A stretch of DNA of 64,000 nt from Vallitalea guaymasensis (lineage in GTDB: Bacteria > Bacillota > Clostridia > Lachnospirales > Vallitaleaceae), in the NCBI RefSeq assembly GCF_018141425.1, contig NZ_CP058561.1:3844001-3908000 (forward strand), in the 5' to 3' direction. The notes under the pieces are model-generated. The model did not search any database, was not told where the DNA came from, and saw only the letters and a program-made list of their open reading frames with translations. Shown here piece by piece: positions 33,582 to 43,160 of this stretch. A program made the position numbers and the translations under genes. Within the stretch, counting starts at the first letter, position 1; each line of letters begins with the position of its first letter.

Positions 33582-34586
33582 ATGAAGAAAATTATAACTG
33601 TACTCTTAGTCATTGCTATGGTATTATCTTTTACTGGTTGTAAAGAAGAAAAAAAAGAAGAATCAGGTACAAATGTAGCTTCAAATGAAGAACAAAAAAG
33701 TTATGAAGATCAATTGTATATTGAAGTTTCAGCATTAGGTAATTTAGATTATTTTTATGACCATAAGATGGGTATGAAAAAAGCAGGAGAAGAATTAGGT
33801 GTAAGGACAGAATATGTTGGACCTGCTGAATATGACATGAATGCTATGGTGGCGGCTTTTGAACAAGCTATATCCAAGAAACCTAATGGTATTGTTGTTG
33901 TTGGTTTTGAACCATCTTTGAATTCAATAGTTGATAAAGCCATTGAAGAAGGTATACCAGTTGTTACAGTTGATGCGGATCTTCCAGATTCAAAAAGATT
34001 AGCATTTGTTGGAACAGGTAATATAAATGCTGGTATGACTGGAGGAAATTACTTAGCAGAAGAAATAGGCAAAAAGGGTAAGATTGCTATTATGACTAAA
34101 CCAGGTCAATCCAATCTGGAAGAACGTGTTGAAGGTTATAAGAGAGCATTTGAACAATATTCAGATATTGAGGTGGTTCAGATAGCAGATACACAATCTG
34201 ACCCAGTAGTGGCAGCTCAAGCAGCAGCAACATTATTACAAAAATATCCTGATCTGGCAGGTATCGCATGCGTAGAGGCAGCTGGTGGTTCTGGAGCGGC
34301 AACAGCTGTTAGAGAAGCAGGTCTACAAGGAAAAGTTAAAATAATTGCTATGGATAGAGGTAACGAAGTATTAGAAGCAATTGAGGAAGGTGTTATTACA
34401 GCATCTGTAGCTCAACAAACAGCATTAATGCCTTACTATGCAACTCAACTATTATTCAATTTAAATAATAGTAATGTAGAAATCACTAGTGACAATAATG
34501 CTGCAGGAGTACTTGGTGTACCAACAATGGTTGATACTGGAGTTGTTATTGTAGACAAAGAGAACTATAAATATTTTATGAGGTAA
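33582..34586 (+). CDS. Ribose-type ABC transporter substrate-binding lipoprotein
   Basis: 334 residues. The lipoprotein signal ends SFTGC (Cys21). The mature protein is a type I periplasmic-binding fold of the RbsB/LacI class (AFEQAISKKPNGIVVVGFEP, GIPVVTVDADLPDSKRLAFV, then IIAMDRGNEVLEAIEEG). AAGGGGG precedes the ATG. It is the first gene of an operon with an RbsA-like ATPase, an RbsC-like permease and a uroporphyrinogen-decarboxylase-like protein. The ligand is probably a pentose, polyol or related small molecule; the exact one is not readable. A hairpin follows the gene. Confidence 0.92.
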   Translation: MKKIITVLLVIAMVLSFTGCKEEKKEESGTNVASNEEQKSYEDQLYIEVSALGNLDYFYDHKMGMKKAGEELGVRTEYVGPAEYDMNAMVAAFEQAISKKPNGIVVVGFEPSLNSIVDKAIEEGIPVVTVDADLPDSKRLAFVGTGNINAGMTGGNYLAEEIGKKGKIAIMTKPGQSNLEERVEGYKRAFEQYSDIEVVQIADTQSDPVVAAQAAATLLQKYPDLAGIACVEAAGGSGAATAVREAGLQGKVKIIAMDRGNEVLEAIEEGVITASVAQQTALMPYYATQLLFNLNNSNVEITSDNNAAGVLGVPTMVDTGVVIVDKENYKYFMR

Positions 34587-34621
34587 TACACTAATTAACA
34601 GTTTTATATATAATATGCCAT

Positions 34622-34659
34622 TGGGGCTGTCTCAAAATACATTTTGAATGACAGCCCCA
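34622..34659 (+). terminator. Intercistronic stem-loop after binding-protein gene
   Basis: TGGGGCTGT pairs with ACAGCCCCA and TCAAAAT with ATTTTGA inside it. No T-tract follows, so it more likely stabilises the upstream mRNA or attenuates than fully terminates. Confidence 0.6.
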
Positions 34660-34683
34660 TATAAATAGAAAGTTGGTGAAATA

Positions 34684-36186
34684 TTGCTTAAATATATTTT
34701 AGAAACCAAGGGAATCGTTAAAGATTTTCCAGGAGTCAGAGCTTTGGAGCAAGTAGATTTGAAGATTAAAAAAGGCGAAGTTCATGCTTTGGTAGGTGAA
34801 AATGGAGCTGGAAAAAGTACTTTGATGCTTACGTTAGGTGGTATTCACAAGCCAGATGAAGGTGAGATTCTAATAGAAGGTGAAAGAGTCCACTTTGAGT
34901 CTGCTCATGATGCCAATTCAAAAGGAATCAGTGTAGTATATCAGGAATTGAGTTTAGTACCTAATTTAAGTGTTGCAGAAAATATCTTTGCTAATCGTCA
35001 ACCTGTGGGTAAGTTGAACATAATCAAGAAACAGGATCTTATACAAAAAACTAAAGAGATGTTAAAACTATTCAACATTGATTATATAGATCCAATGATG
35101 TTAGTAAAAAACTTATCTATAGCTAACCAGCAGGTCGTTGAAATATTGAAAGCTATTTCTTTTAATCCCAAGATATTGATTTTAGATGAACCTACTTCTT
35201 CACTAACGGAAATAGAAGTAAAAAGATTATTTGATAATATACGTATGCTGAAGAAGAAAGGAATTTCATTCATATACATTTCCCATCATCTTCATGAAAT
35301 ATTTGAAATAGCTGATTCAGTAACCATATTAAGGGATGGAAAGTACATCTGTGATGCCGATGTAAAAGACATAGATGAGGATTTCTTAATAAGGAATATG
35401 GTAGGTAGAGAAATTGTCAATATGTATGGAGAGAGAAAAGAAAACCCAAAAATTGGAGATACCATATTTGAGGTTAAAGATATTTCGAAAAAAGATTCAT
35501 ACCATAATATCAATTTTTCAGTAAGACAAGGTGAGATTGTTGGATTTGCTGGTTTGGTTGGAGCTGGCCGTACTGAAGTAGGAAGAGGAATATTCGGTGC
35601 TGAACCAATTGATAGCGGTGAGATTTATCTGGAAGGAAAAAAATTGAAGATTAAATCACCAAGTGATGCCATAAAACATAAAATCAGTTATCTAACAGAA
35701 GATAGAAAAACACAGGGACTATATCTGGATTTTTCAATCAAATCTAATTTTATATCCAATAAATTAGATGATTTTACTTCAGGAATCTTTATCAAGGATA
35801 ATAAAGTCAATAGATCTGTAGAGGGGTACATAAAAGAGTTTGGTGTTGTAACACCTAGTGCAGACCGTAATGTATCTAATCTATCAGGAGGTAATCAACA
35901 AAAAGTTCTTTTGGGGATGTGGTTCGGTATCCATCCAAAAGTGTTGATTGTAGATGAACCTACAAGAGGTGTTGACGTTGGAGCAAAAAGTGAAATATAT
36001 GAATTACTAAGAGAATTAGCTAGTAAAGGAACAGCGGTCATAGTTATTTCTTCTGACTTGCCAGAAGTATTAGGCATTAGTGATAGGATAATTGTTATGA
36101 AAGAAGGTCATATCGTAGGCGAATTATCTAAAGAAGAAGCAGATGAAGAAAATGTAATAGCATTGGCTACAGGAGTAGATAAATAA
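34684..36186 (+). CDS. Ribose-type ABC transporter ATPase (two ABC domains)
   Basis: 500 residues, starting at TTG 34684 with a modest GGTGA upstream. Two ABC modules are fused as in RbsA/MglA. The first has Walker A GENGAGKSTL and Walker B ILILDEPTSSL. The second has a degenerate Walker A region (GLVGAGRTE), signature LSGGNQQKVLLG and Walker B LIVDEPTRGVDVGAKSEIY. Length and domain order are normal. It energises the permease encoded 18 bp downstream. Confidence 0.94.
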   Translation: MLKYILETKGIVKDFPGVRALEQVDLKIKKGEVHALVGENGAGKSTLMLTLGGIHKPDEGEILIEGERVHFESAHDANSKGISVVYQELSLVPNLSVAENIFANRQPVGKLNIIKKQDLIQKTKEMLKLFNIDYIDPMMLVKNLSIANQQVVEILKAISFNPKILILDEPTSSLTEIEVKRLFDNIRMLKKKGISFIYISHHLHEIFEIADSVTILRDGKYICDADVKDIDEDFLIRNMVGREIVNMYGERKENPKIGDTIFEVKDISKKDSYHNINFSVRQGEIVGFAGLVGAGRTEVGRGIFGAEPIDSGEIYLEGKKLKIKSPSDAIKHKISYLTEDRKTQGLYLDFSIKSNFISNKLDDFTSGIFIKDNKVNRSVEGYIKEFGVVTPSADRNVSNLSGGNQQKVLLGMWFGIHPKVLIVDEPTRGVDVGAKSEIYELLRELASKGTAVIVISSDLPEVLGISDRIIVMKEGHIVGELSKEEADEENVIALATGVDK

Positions 36187-36204
36187 ATTTGAAGGAGTGA
36201 GTTT

Positions 36205-37164
36205 ATGGAAGTCATAAAGAGAATAACAAAAATGAGAGAATTCATGATTTTTTCTATAGTATTTGTTATTTTTATAGTCATGAGTTTTGCGTCACCTTAT
36301 TTTTTGAGTACAGGTAATATATTGGCTCTTATGCTGGGCTTGTCACTGGAAACTATAATTGCGGTAGCAATGGCTAATCTAATGGTTAGTGGTGGCTTTG
36401 ATATGTCAGTTGGTTCTGTTGTAGGATTTGTAGGTGCTGTTGTAGCATTAACCATAAGAGCAGGTGTACCTGTTGTTTTAGCAGTACTAATAGGTCTTAT
36501 TATTGGAGGGGCAATAGGGTGTTTTAATGGATTTATAATTTCTAAGATAGGCATTAACCCTTTTGTTACAACATTAGCTAGTTTAAGTTTATTTAGAGGA
36601 CTGACACTAATCTTGACAAAAGGACAAAACATTACTGGGTTAGGTAGAACCTTCAAAGCTATAGGACAAAGTAAATTATTAGGTATACAGGCACCAATAT
36701 GGTACGCAATCATTCTTGTAATAATAGGAGATATCTTGCTTCGTAAATCTAGATTTTTTAGACAAAACTATTATATAGGTGGAAATGAAAAAGCAGCAAT
36801 ATTATCAGGAATCAAAGCAAGTAAGATGAAGATATTGAATTATTCCTTAACTGGTTTATTAGCTGGGTTTGCAGGAATAGTAATGGCATCCAGATTAGGA
36901 GCTGCGTCTGTAACAGCTGGTACAGGATTGGAACTAAGGGTTATAACGGCTGTAATAATCGGTGGAGCCAGTTTAAGTGGTGGTGAAGGAACAGTAGTCG
37001 GTGCATTTTTTGGTGCTGTTCTAATGGCTCTCATAACTAATGCTCTTACTTTACTTGGAGTTGATGTTTATTGGCAGACATTTGTCATCGGTGCAACATT
37101 ACTTATAGCAGTACTCATTGACCAAGCTGGGAAAGTGAGAAAAGAACGAAAAAAAGATAAATAA
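36205..37164 (+). CDS. Ribose-type ABC transporter permease
   Basis: 319 residues, about eight to ten membrane helices, of the RbsC/AraH type (MANLMVSGGFDMSVGSVVGF; NPFVTTLASLSLFRGLTLIL; GGASLSGGEGTVVGAFFGAV). GAAGGAG precedes the ATG. The C-terminus is short and basic (GKVRKERKKDK). It completes the transporter encoded by the two preceding genes and lies 18 bp before the methyltransferase-like gene. Confidence 0.94.
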   Translation: MEVIKRITKMREFMIFSIVFVIFIVMSFASPYFLSTGNILALMLGLSLETIIAVAMANLMVSGGFDMSVGSVVGFVGAVVALTIRAGVPVVLAVLIGLIIGGAIGCFNGFIISKIGINPFVTTLASLSLFRGLTLILTKGQNITGLGRTFKAIGQSKLLGIQAPIWYAIILVIIGDILLRKSRFFRQNYYIGGNEKAAILSGIKASKMKILNYSLTGLLAGFAGIVMASRLGAASVTAGTGLELRVITAVIIGGASLSGGEGTVVGAFFGAVLMALITNALTLLGVDVYWQTFVIGATLLIAVLIDQAGKVRKERKKDK

Positions 37165-37182
37165 CAATGAGGAGGTTATACT

Positions 37183-38349
37183 ATGTCATATACGAGTTTT
37201 GAAAGAATAAAAAGGACGTTGGAACATAAAGAACCAGATAGAATTCCTTTTGATATTGGTGGAAGTGTTTTAACAGGAATGAATAAGGTATGTTATTCCA
37301 ATTTGAGAGATTATCTGAAAATGCCTCACAAAGATATAGATATATTGGATGAAATGCAACAGCTTGCAAGAATAGATGAAGATATGAATAAAAGACTGAA
37401 GGTGGATGTGCGTTGTGTTGACCCGTTACCTCCAAATAAAATTGGATTATACAAGTCACCTGTAATAGATGGTAAGTATTATAAGAGAGTAGATGAATGG
37501 GGAATTGAGTGGAAAATGCCTATAAAACAAGGCTTATACTATGATATGGTAAAAGGTTCTCTAACTGATGCAAATTCCATCACAGATATTGAGAATTTCC
37601 CTTGGCCTGATCCAATAGATGAAGGTAGATTCAAGAACATGAAGGAAAAAGCAGATAGATATGTTTTTGAAGATAAAAAAGCCTACATCTTAGGTAGACA
37701 ATATGCTGGTATATGGGAAACTGCACTTTGGATGTCAGGCTATGAAAAATTCTTTGTGGATATGGCTATAAACGAAAAATATGCTCATGCTCTAATGAAT
37801 AAAATTACAGAATTAAAAATGCAGTATTGGGAGAGAGCATTAGACGAAGTTGGCGAGAACGTATTGATAGTATCTGAGGCTGATGATTTGGCTACACAGA
37901 ATAGTTTGCTTTGTTCAGTAGATATGTATAAAAGATTAGTACATCCATATCACAAGAAGTTATTTGATTTCATAAAGAAAAAGGCTAAGAATAAAGTCTA
38001 TATTTTTTATCATACATGTGGTGCGTGTAAACCTCTTATTCCATATTTAATAGATGAAGGGGTTGATATATTGAATCCAGTACAAGTCAACGCTAGTGAT
38101 ATGGATACCAAAGTGTTGAAAAGAGAATTTGGAAAAGATATCACTTTTTGGGGTGGTGGAGTCGATACTCAACAAGTACTGCCTTTTGGAACACCTGAAC
38201 AAGTTAGGGAGGAAGTCAAGAAACGAATAGATGATTTAGCAAAAGACGGAGGATTTGTATTTGCTGCGGTACATAATGTACAAGGTGATGTACCACCAGA
38301 AAATTTCATGGCTATGTGGGAAACATTACAAGAATATGGTAAGTATTAA
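37183..38349 (+). CDS. Uroporphyrinogen decarboxylase-family protein (MtaA/CmuA-like)
   Basis: 388 residues of the URO-D superfamily (COG0407-like). The N-terminus ERIKRTLEHKEPDRIPFDIG is typical. Around residue 280 the block FYHTCGACKPLIPYLIDEG provides the His/Cys residues that bind zinc in methylcobalamin-dependent methyltransferases, and GGGVDTQ follows. This favours a corrinoid or thiol methyltransferase over a haem-pathway enzyme. It is last in an operon with a ribose-type ABC transporter, suggesting that the imported compound is methylated or demethylated or that the protein has another catabolic role; no corrinoid protein is in the window. A terminator follows. Confidence 0.82.
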   Translation: MSYTSFERIKRTLEHKEPDRIPFDIGGSVLTGMNKVCYSNLRDYLKMPHKDIDILDEMQQLARIDEDMNKRLKVDVRCVDPLPPNKIGLYKSPVIDGKYYKRVDEWGIEWKMPIKQGLYYDMVKGSLTDANSITDIENFPWPDPIDEGRFKNMKEKADRYVFEDKKAYILGRQYAGIWETALWMSGYEKFFVDMAINEKYAHALMNKITELKMQYWERALDEVGENVLIVSEADDLATQNSLLCSVDMYKRLVHPYHKKLFDFIKKKAKNKVYIFYHTCGACKPLIPYLIDEGVDILNPVQVNASDMDTKVLKREFGKDITFWGGGVDTQQVLPFGTPEQVREEVKKRIDDLAKDGGFVFAAVHNVQGDVPPENFMAMWETLQEYGKY

Positions 38350-38420
38350 TTGAACTAAAATTATTAGTATCATAAAATAAATAGAATATGTTGATAGTAT
38401 ATGTATACGTTTTAACAATG

Positions 38421-38465
38421 AATAGAACAATTGTATGTAATTATAGTTTGTTCTATTTTTTGTTA
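38421..38465 (+). terminator. Intrinsic terminator of the ribose-type operon
   Basis: A perfect 10-bp stem AATAGAACAA (38421-38430) / TTGTTCTATT (38448-38457), followed by TTTTTGTT. The two-component genes downstream therefore need their own promoter. Confidence 0.85.
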
Positions 38466-38490
38466 ATAACCTAATATTTTTTCCCGTTCG

Positions 38491-38519
38491 TTGTATTTTA
38501 TAATAACCATTGATACAAT
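38491..38519 (+). promoter_or_regulatory. Putative promoter of the YesN/YesM-type genes
   Basis: TTGTAT (38491-38496), 17-bp spacer, TACAAT (38514-38519), about 30 bp upstream of the ribosome binding site of the gene at 38551. Confidence 0.6.
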
Positions 38520-38550
38520 ATATATATATAAATATTAGCGGGGTGAAACC

Positions 38551-38997
38551 ATGTTGACAGAAAGGTTTTTAGAATTTACGCATCATATATTGATTAATGC
38601 ATGTGAAATGAGCTATGTTGAAGAAGCTCATGGGACATTGGAGCTATTACAAAGATTAGATAGAATACTTAAATACTATGGCAATGATAAAGAATATGTA
38701 AGCCTTAATAAAGAAATAAATATATTGCAGGATTATATTTTTATCATGAAAATGAAACATGGTAATACTTGTGATCTGCGATTTTTAGGAACTGGTGAAG
38801 GTGAAGATATACAAATACATAGATTCAGTGTTATCAGTTATGTAGATAAGATTATACAAGAGCATAAAAATGATAGAGATAAATATACGACCTATCATAT
38901 TTCGGTAGAGTTTGATGAAACGATTACACTTCTAGTGGAATCACAAAGTAATGAAGAAATGAAAAGCTATAGATGTAAGCTGGACAAAGAGGTATAG
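38551..38997 (+). CDS. Kinase-dimerisation-like protein without ATPase domain
   Basis: 148 residues with no membrane helix. Residues 30-75 resemble the dimerisation block of LytS/YesM-type kinases: LQRLDRILKYYGNDKEYVSL, then EINILQDYIFIMKMKHGN, like the leLLRY...vtL..Ei..i..Yl.iq..Rf.. pattern in the kinase at 40609. The catalytic ATP-binding domain is absent and the phospho-accepting His-Phe-Leu-Phe-Asn motif is not present. It starts 4 bp before the response regulator gene, so it belongs to the same operon. It may be a degenerate kinase that tunes the real one; this is inference from pattern, and I am only moderately sure of the relationship. Confidence 0.6.
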   Translation: MLTERFLEFTHHILINACEMSYVEEAHGTLELLQRLDRILKYYGNDKEYVSLNKEINILQDYIFIMKMKHGNTCDLRFLGTGEGEDIQIHRFSVISYVDKIIQEHKNDRDKYTTYHISVEFDETITLLVESQSNEEMKSYRCKLDKEV

Positions 38998-39000
38998 ATT

Positions 39001-40590
39001 ATGTATAAAGTATTGATTGTAGACGATGAAATTTTATCTAGATATGCTCTTAGAACATTGATTTCCAAAAATTTTAATAATCTTGAGGTAGTAGGTGAAG
39101 CAGAGAGTGGGAAACAAGCCATTACATTATGTGAAAAATTCAACCCTGATATTGTGATAATGGATATAAAAATGCCGGGGATGGACGGATTAGAAGCTTC
39201 TCAGAAAATATTGTCCAAGATGCCTGATATCAATATACTTATACTTACGGCTTATGATTATTTTGAATATATTCAAAAAGCAATGGAGATTGGTATTGTC
39301 AATTATCTATTAAAGCCTATTGTTACAAATGATACGGTGTATAAAATCAATAAAGTCCTAGAAAGTATAGAATCCAGAGGAGATATACAAAAGAAAAGTT
39401 TAGAAGAAAAAATAGAATCCATTATACCTGTCATTGAAAAAGAATTGGTTAATGCTTTTATAGAAGGAACTATTGATTCCAATGAGATAAATCATTATAT
39501 GGAGGTTTTACAGTATCAGATATATAAAGGATATTTTATGTTGATATCCTTTCAGAATGATGATATGAAGCATATTAATAGTTCCATAATGAAAAGAAGA
39601 AATAGAGAAAAAATCATTAATACTGTTAAAAGATATCTACCGTTCATGACTTCTTTTATATTGGGAACTCCTATTGGGAATACAATAGTTCTTTTTATAT
39701 ATCAAAAAGAAAAAAACAATATAGACACAATAGAAGAATCTAAACTTATAGCAGCCAATCTAAGATATAAAATACGGATTATTGATAAATTAGATATATA
39801 CTTAGGGATTGGAAATTGTTATAAGGATCCTAATAACTTTGGAAAATCATACCAGGAAAGCTGGGAATCATTGCAAAGGGCAATTAAAGAAAGCACAATA
39901 TACCACTATTGCGATATGGAAAAATCCTATAAAGGACAAGTATTGTATCAATATCCAATCAAGTTAGAAAAAGAATTAACAGGAAAATTGAAAATAGGTT
40001 CCAAAGAGGAATGTTTACTTCTCTGTGAACAGATATTAGAGAATATATTTCATAATTGCTTTAATCTCAATATTTTAAAAGATTACTTATGCCAATTTAT
40101 CTATAGTCTCAAACATAAAATGATTGAATTGAATGTTAGAGATGATATGATTAATTTTACTAGCACCATATCTGCCTTATCATCGATTAAAGAATCTGAT
40201 GAAGTGAAAATATGGGTATATAATATTACAAATTATATACTAGATAAAATCTACGAAATGAAAAAACAAGATGAAACCCAAATTATTAAGGATATATATG
40301 ATTATATAAACACTAATTTCAAGAAAGATATTTCACTAAATCAAGTTGCAGATCTGGTTGAATTATCTCCTCAGTATGTCAGTAAGCTGTTCAAAGATAA
40401 ATTCAATGTGAATTTTATTGATTATATTATAGGACTTCGTTTAGAATCCTCAAAAGAATTACTGAAAAATACAAAACTCAAGATAAAAGAAATATCTAAA
40501 CGTGTAGGATATGAAGACTCCAATTATTTTTGCCGGATATTTAAAAAAAATATAGGCATGAGTCCAAAAGAATATAGACATAAAAGATAA
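39001..40590 (+). CDS. YesN-like response regulator (receiver + AraC HTH)
   Basis: 529 residues. Receiver domain 1-120 with Asp55 (IVIMDIKMPGMDGLEA) and Lys in YLLKPIV. A roughly 280-residue middle region of unknown fold follows, as is usual for the family. Residues 430-529 carry the AraC-type DNA-binding pair (DISLNQVADLVELSPQYVSK; KIKEISKRVGYEDSNYFCRI). It is followed 18 bp later by the cognate kinase. It probably controls the preceding transporter/methyltransferase operon. Confidence 0.93.
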   Translation: MYKVLIVDDEILSRYALRTLISKNFNNLEVVGEAESGKQAITLCEKFNPDIVIMDIKMPGMDGLEASQKILSKMPDINILILTAYDYFEYIQKAMEIGIVNYLLKPIVTNDTVYKINKVLESIESRGDIQKKSLEEKIESIIPVIEKELVNAFIEGTIDSNEINHYMEVLQYQIYKGYFMLISFQNDDMKHINSSIMKRRNREKIINTVKRYLPFMTSFILGTPIGNTIVLFIYQKEKNNIDTIEESKLIAANLRYKIRIIDKLDIYLGIGNCYKDPNNFGKSYQESWESLQRAIKESTIYHYCDMEKSYKGQVLYQYPIKLEKELTGKLKIGSKEECLLLCEQILENIFHNCFNLNILKDYLCQFIYSLKHKMIELNVRDDMINFTSTISALSSIKESDEVKIWVYNITNYILDKIYEMKKQDETQIIKDIYDYINTNFKKDISLNQVADLVELSPQYVSKLFKDKFNVNFIDYIIGLRLESSKELLKNTKLKIKEISKRVGYEDSNYFCRIFKKNIGMSPKEYRHKR

Positions 40591-40608
40591 TAGGTTAGGT
40601 GATATGAA

Positions 40609-42093
40609 ATGAAAAGAAATAACAATAAACTAACTTTTAGGAAAATATTAACCTTATATTCTCTAGGAATTATATTAGTCATGTTAGCCATTAATTTCAC
40701 ATCTCTAAGTAGTTTGAAAAATAATTACTTCAGTTTTAACATGCACTTAACGGATTTATCTCAAGTCCATAATTTGTATGTTGAGATAGATGAACTCTAT
40801 TCACATATTGATAATTATACATTAAGTGGAGACCATGACTATCTGGAAAAATATAATCACAAATTGAAAAATGTCATCAAAAAGATAGAAGATCATATGG
40901 AACGAACAACTGACAATGAGATCTATTACAAATATTATGATGCGAAAAATATGATAGCTACTTTTAGTTCCAGAAGTGATGCTATAATAAGAAATCATGA
41001 TGTTCAAATGGAGCAAATATATATTGATGAATTATTATCTGAGCTGGAAAGACTCAAAAGTTATATACAGGAAGAATTACAATCAATTATTACATTGAAA
41101 TTAAATGTAGTCAGTTCAATTTATTCTAATTTAAAAGGGGTAATACTTGATAAGGAAGGGCAGACGTTTTTATATACATTAATTATTACAATCGTTTGTT
41201 TCACAATAGCATACTTATTTTCCCAGCAATTATCCAAGCCAATACATCAATTGGTAATACAACTCAAAAAAGTAGCAAAAGGAAATTATGATACCACTGA
41301 GGTCAAAATAAGAGGACGTGGAGAATTACAGACCTTAATTGATTGTTTTAATTACATGATGGTTAAATTAAGAAAACAAATGGAACTGATAAACGAAAAG
41401 GCGGTCATGCAAAAAAAATTACAACAAGAAGAAATAAAGAATCTGGAAATGGCCAATTCATTAAAACAGTCCCAATTGAATTACTTGCAATCTCAGATTA
41501 ATCCCCACTTCCTTTTTAACACACTTAACTCAATTGGAACTTTAGCAGATATTGAAGATGCCAAGCAAACGAAGATGATGTTAGAAAGTTTAAGTGAACT
41601 ACTGAGATATAATCTAAAAAAAATTAATGATATCGTAACCCTTGAAGATGAATTCAACATAATAAAAAACTATATTTATATTCAAATGATCAGGTTTGGT
41701 AATAAGATTCAATATAATATTCATATGGATGAAAGTGTCAAAGATTTTATGGTACCCAGTATGATATTACAGCCTTTTGTTGAAAATGCAATGATTCATG
41801 GCTTGGAACAGAAAGAAGGAAAAGGACATCTAACTGTAGAAATAAAAGATGAGTCAGACCATATCAATATATTGATAAAAGACGATGGAATAGGTATGAC
41901 ACAGGAACAAGCAGAATCTCTATTAAAATATGAAGATGAAATAATACTAAATAAAAATTATACAAAAGGTATGGGCGTATGTAATGTTGTAAAAAGGCTG
42001 GTATTATATTTTGGTGAAAATATTGTATCTATAGAAAGCGGGATAGCTAAGGGTACAAGTACTACCATAAAAATTCCTAAGGAATCATTATAA
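40609..42093 (+). CDS. YesM-like sensor histidine kinase
   Basis: 494 residues: a membrane helix near 15-33, an extracytoplasmic helical sensor (about 34-185), a second helix (about 188-205), a HAMP domain (SKPIHQLVIQLKKVAKGNYD), then the His_kinase block with His300 (QSQINPHFLFNTLNSIG) and the ATP-binding domain (FVENAMIHGLE, DDGIGMT). The start at ATG 40609 has AGGTGAT upstream. Its partner is the AraC-type response regulator immediately before it. The ligand is likely an extracellular sugar-like molecule related to the adjacent ribose-type transporter (inference). Confidence 0.93.
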   Translation: MKRNNNKLTFRKILTLYSLGIILVMLAINFTSLSSLKNNYFSFNMHLTDLSQVHNLYVEIDELYSHIDNYTLSGDHDYLEKYNHKLKNVIKKIEDHMERTTDNEIYYKYYDAKNMIATFSSRSDAIIRNHDVQMEQIYIDELLSELERLKSYIQEELQSIITLKLNVVSSIYSNLKGVILDKEGQTFLYTLIITIVCFTIAYLFSQQLSKPIHQLVIQLKKVAKGNYDTTEVKIRGRGELQTLIDCFNYMMVKLRKQMELINEKAVMQKKLQQEEIKNLEMANSLKQSQLNYLQSQINPHFLFNTLNSIGTLADIEDAKQTKMMLESLSELLRYNLKKINDIVTLEDEFNIIKNYIYIQMIRFGNKIQYNIHMDESVKDFMVPSMILQPFVENAMIHGLEQKEGKGHLTVEIKDESDHINILIKDDGIGMTQEQAESLLKYEDEIILNKNYTKGMGVCNVVKRLVLYFGENIVSIESGIAKGTSTTIKIPKESL

Positions 42094-42110
42094 GTTATGA
42101 AATAAAATAA

Positions 42111-43160
42111 TTATCGAAGCTGTGCTCGCTTATCTATAAAAATTCTATCACTTTGCTTGACTACTAATTTAGGAATAATAGCAGTAATTAATTCTTTTTC
42201 ATAATTTTTTATCTTTAAAAGTGAATCTATGATTTCGGGAAGGGTATTTGCATTATTTCTTACCATACACCTAAGGAATTTATTGACTAAGACCAACATT
42301 TGTTCTTTAAGGTTTGTATATTCTACAATAATATTTTCTGCTTGACGGATATAGGAGTTTTCCTGCATATACTTAAGTCTTTTAACCATTAAAACTTTGT
42401 GGCTATAAATATTGTGAAGTGACCTATAATCAAACTCTTTTTTATGCCTATGTATATCCCATAAAAAATCCATAACCGTATCATATACTTCTAAGCCATA
42501 AGTTTCACCACGCCAAGGCATTCTATATGACCTAAATCTATCAGTGGTTTCCACACATTCAAGATATTCTATAAAAGAATCTCTAACAAGCTTGGTGTCA
42601 AAAGTATACTCTGCTGATTTGTCATAACTTAGTAATAAAACACCACCTTTGAAATCAAATACAAAATCCTTTTTTTCACTAATCATATCAATAGATTTGA
42701 TTAATGATTCATAGGGCACTTTTTCAAAAGAATACTTATTCTTGAAGGTAAAATCAGCAACATGAACAACCTCCTCAGAATCATCATATCCAAATATAAG
42801 GATATCATGAGGCAGTGAATCATAATCCAGAAAACACCCTTGTTCAACAACCATATAAATATAGTTGTCTTGATCAATGCATTTCTTTATAAATTCCAGG
42901 TAATCGTTACAGAAGGATTTAATTAATTTGCGTTTAATCAATTGGGTATATAATAAAGGACAGGTAAAAAAACTATCATCACCACGAGGTATAAAATCTA
43001 AGTTGCATGTATTGCTGAAAGAGTTGGCAACAAGCTGTATGTAATTACTATAGATCCAATCTACATTATTGCAATTTGCCTGCAATATAGAAAAAATGCC
43101 TGCTTGCCAAGTCCACGTGGCTATTGCAGGGTATTGCATTGGTAATATTTTTGACTTCAT
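42111..43160 (-). CDS. BtrH-like (C39-peptidase-like fold) hypothetical protein
   Basis: 349 residues from ATG 43160 (AAAGGTGG 9 nt upstream); the frame extends to 43181 before that site. The N-terminal 150 residues resemble the BtrH-type papain-like domain seen in natural-product and peptide-processing clusters (SFFTCPLLYTQL; YIYMVVEQGCFLDYDSLPHD; ILIFGYDDSEEVVHVADF). The C-terminal half is helical with no recognised motif. It stands alone, converging on the kinase gene with a 17-bp gap and no clear terminator. No biosynthetic genes are nearby, so the substrate is unknown. The family match is by pattern and moderately certain. Confidence 0.6.
   Translation of the reverse strand: MKSKILPMQYPAIATWTWQAGIFSILQANCNNVDWIYSNYIQLVANSFSNTCNLDFIPRGDDSFFTCPLLYTQLIKRKLIKSFCNDYLEFIKKCIDQDNYIYMVVEQGCFLDYDSLPHDILIFGYDDSEEVVHVADFTFKNKYSFEKVPYESLIKSIDMISEKKDFVFDFKGGVLLLSYDKSAEYTFDTKLVRDSFIEYLECVETTDRFRSYRMPWRGETYGLEVYDTVMDFLWDIHRHKKEFDYRSLHNIYSHKVLMVKRLKYMQENSYIRQAENIIVEYTNLKEQMLVLVNKFLRCMVRNNANTLPEIIDSLLKIKNYEKELITAIIPKLVVKQSDRIFIDKRAQLR

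Noticed and set aside
36297-36713. 138-codon open frame on the minus strand
   Set aside because: It lies wholly inside the ribose-type permease gene, has no ribosome binding site and reads as the reverse shadow of membrane-protein codons.
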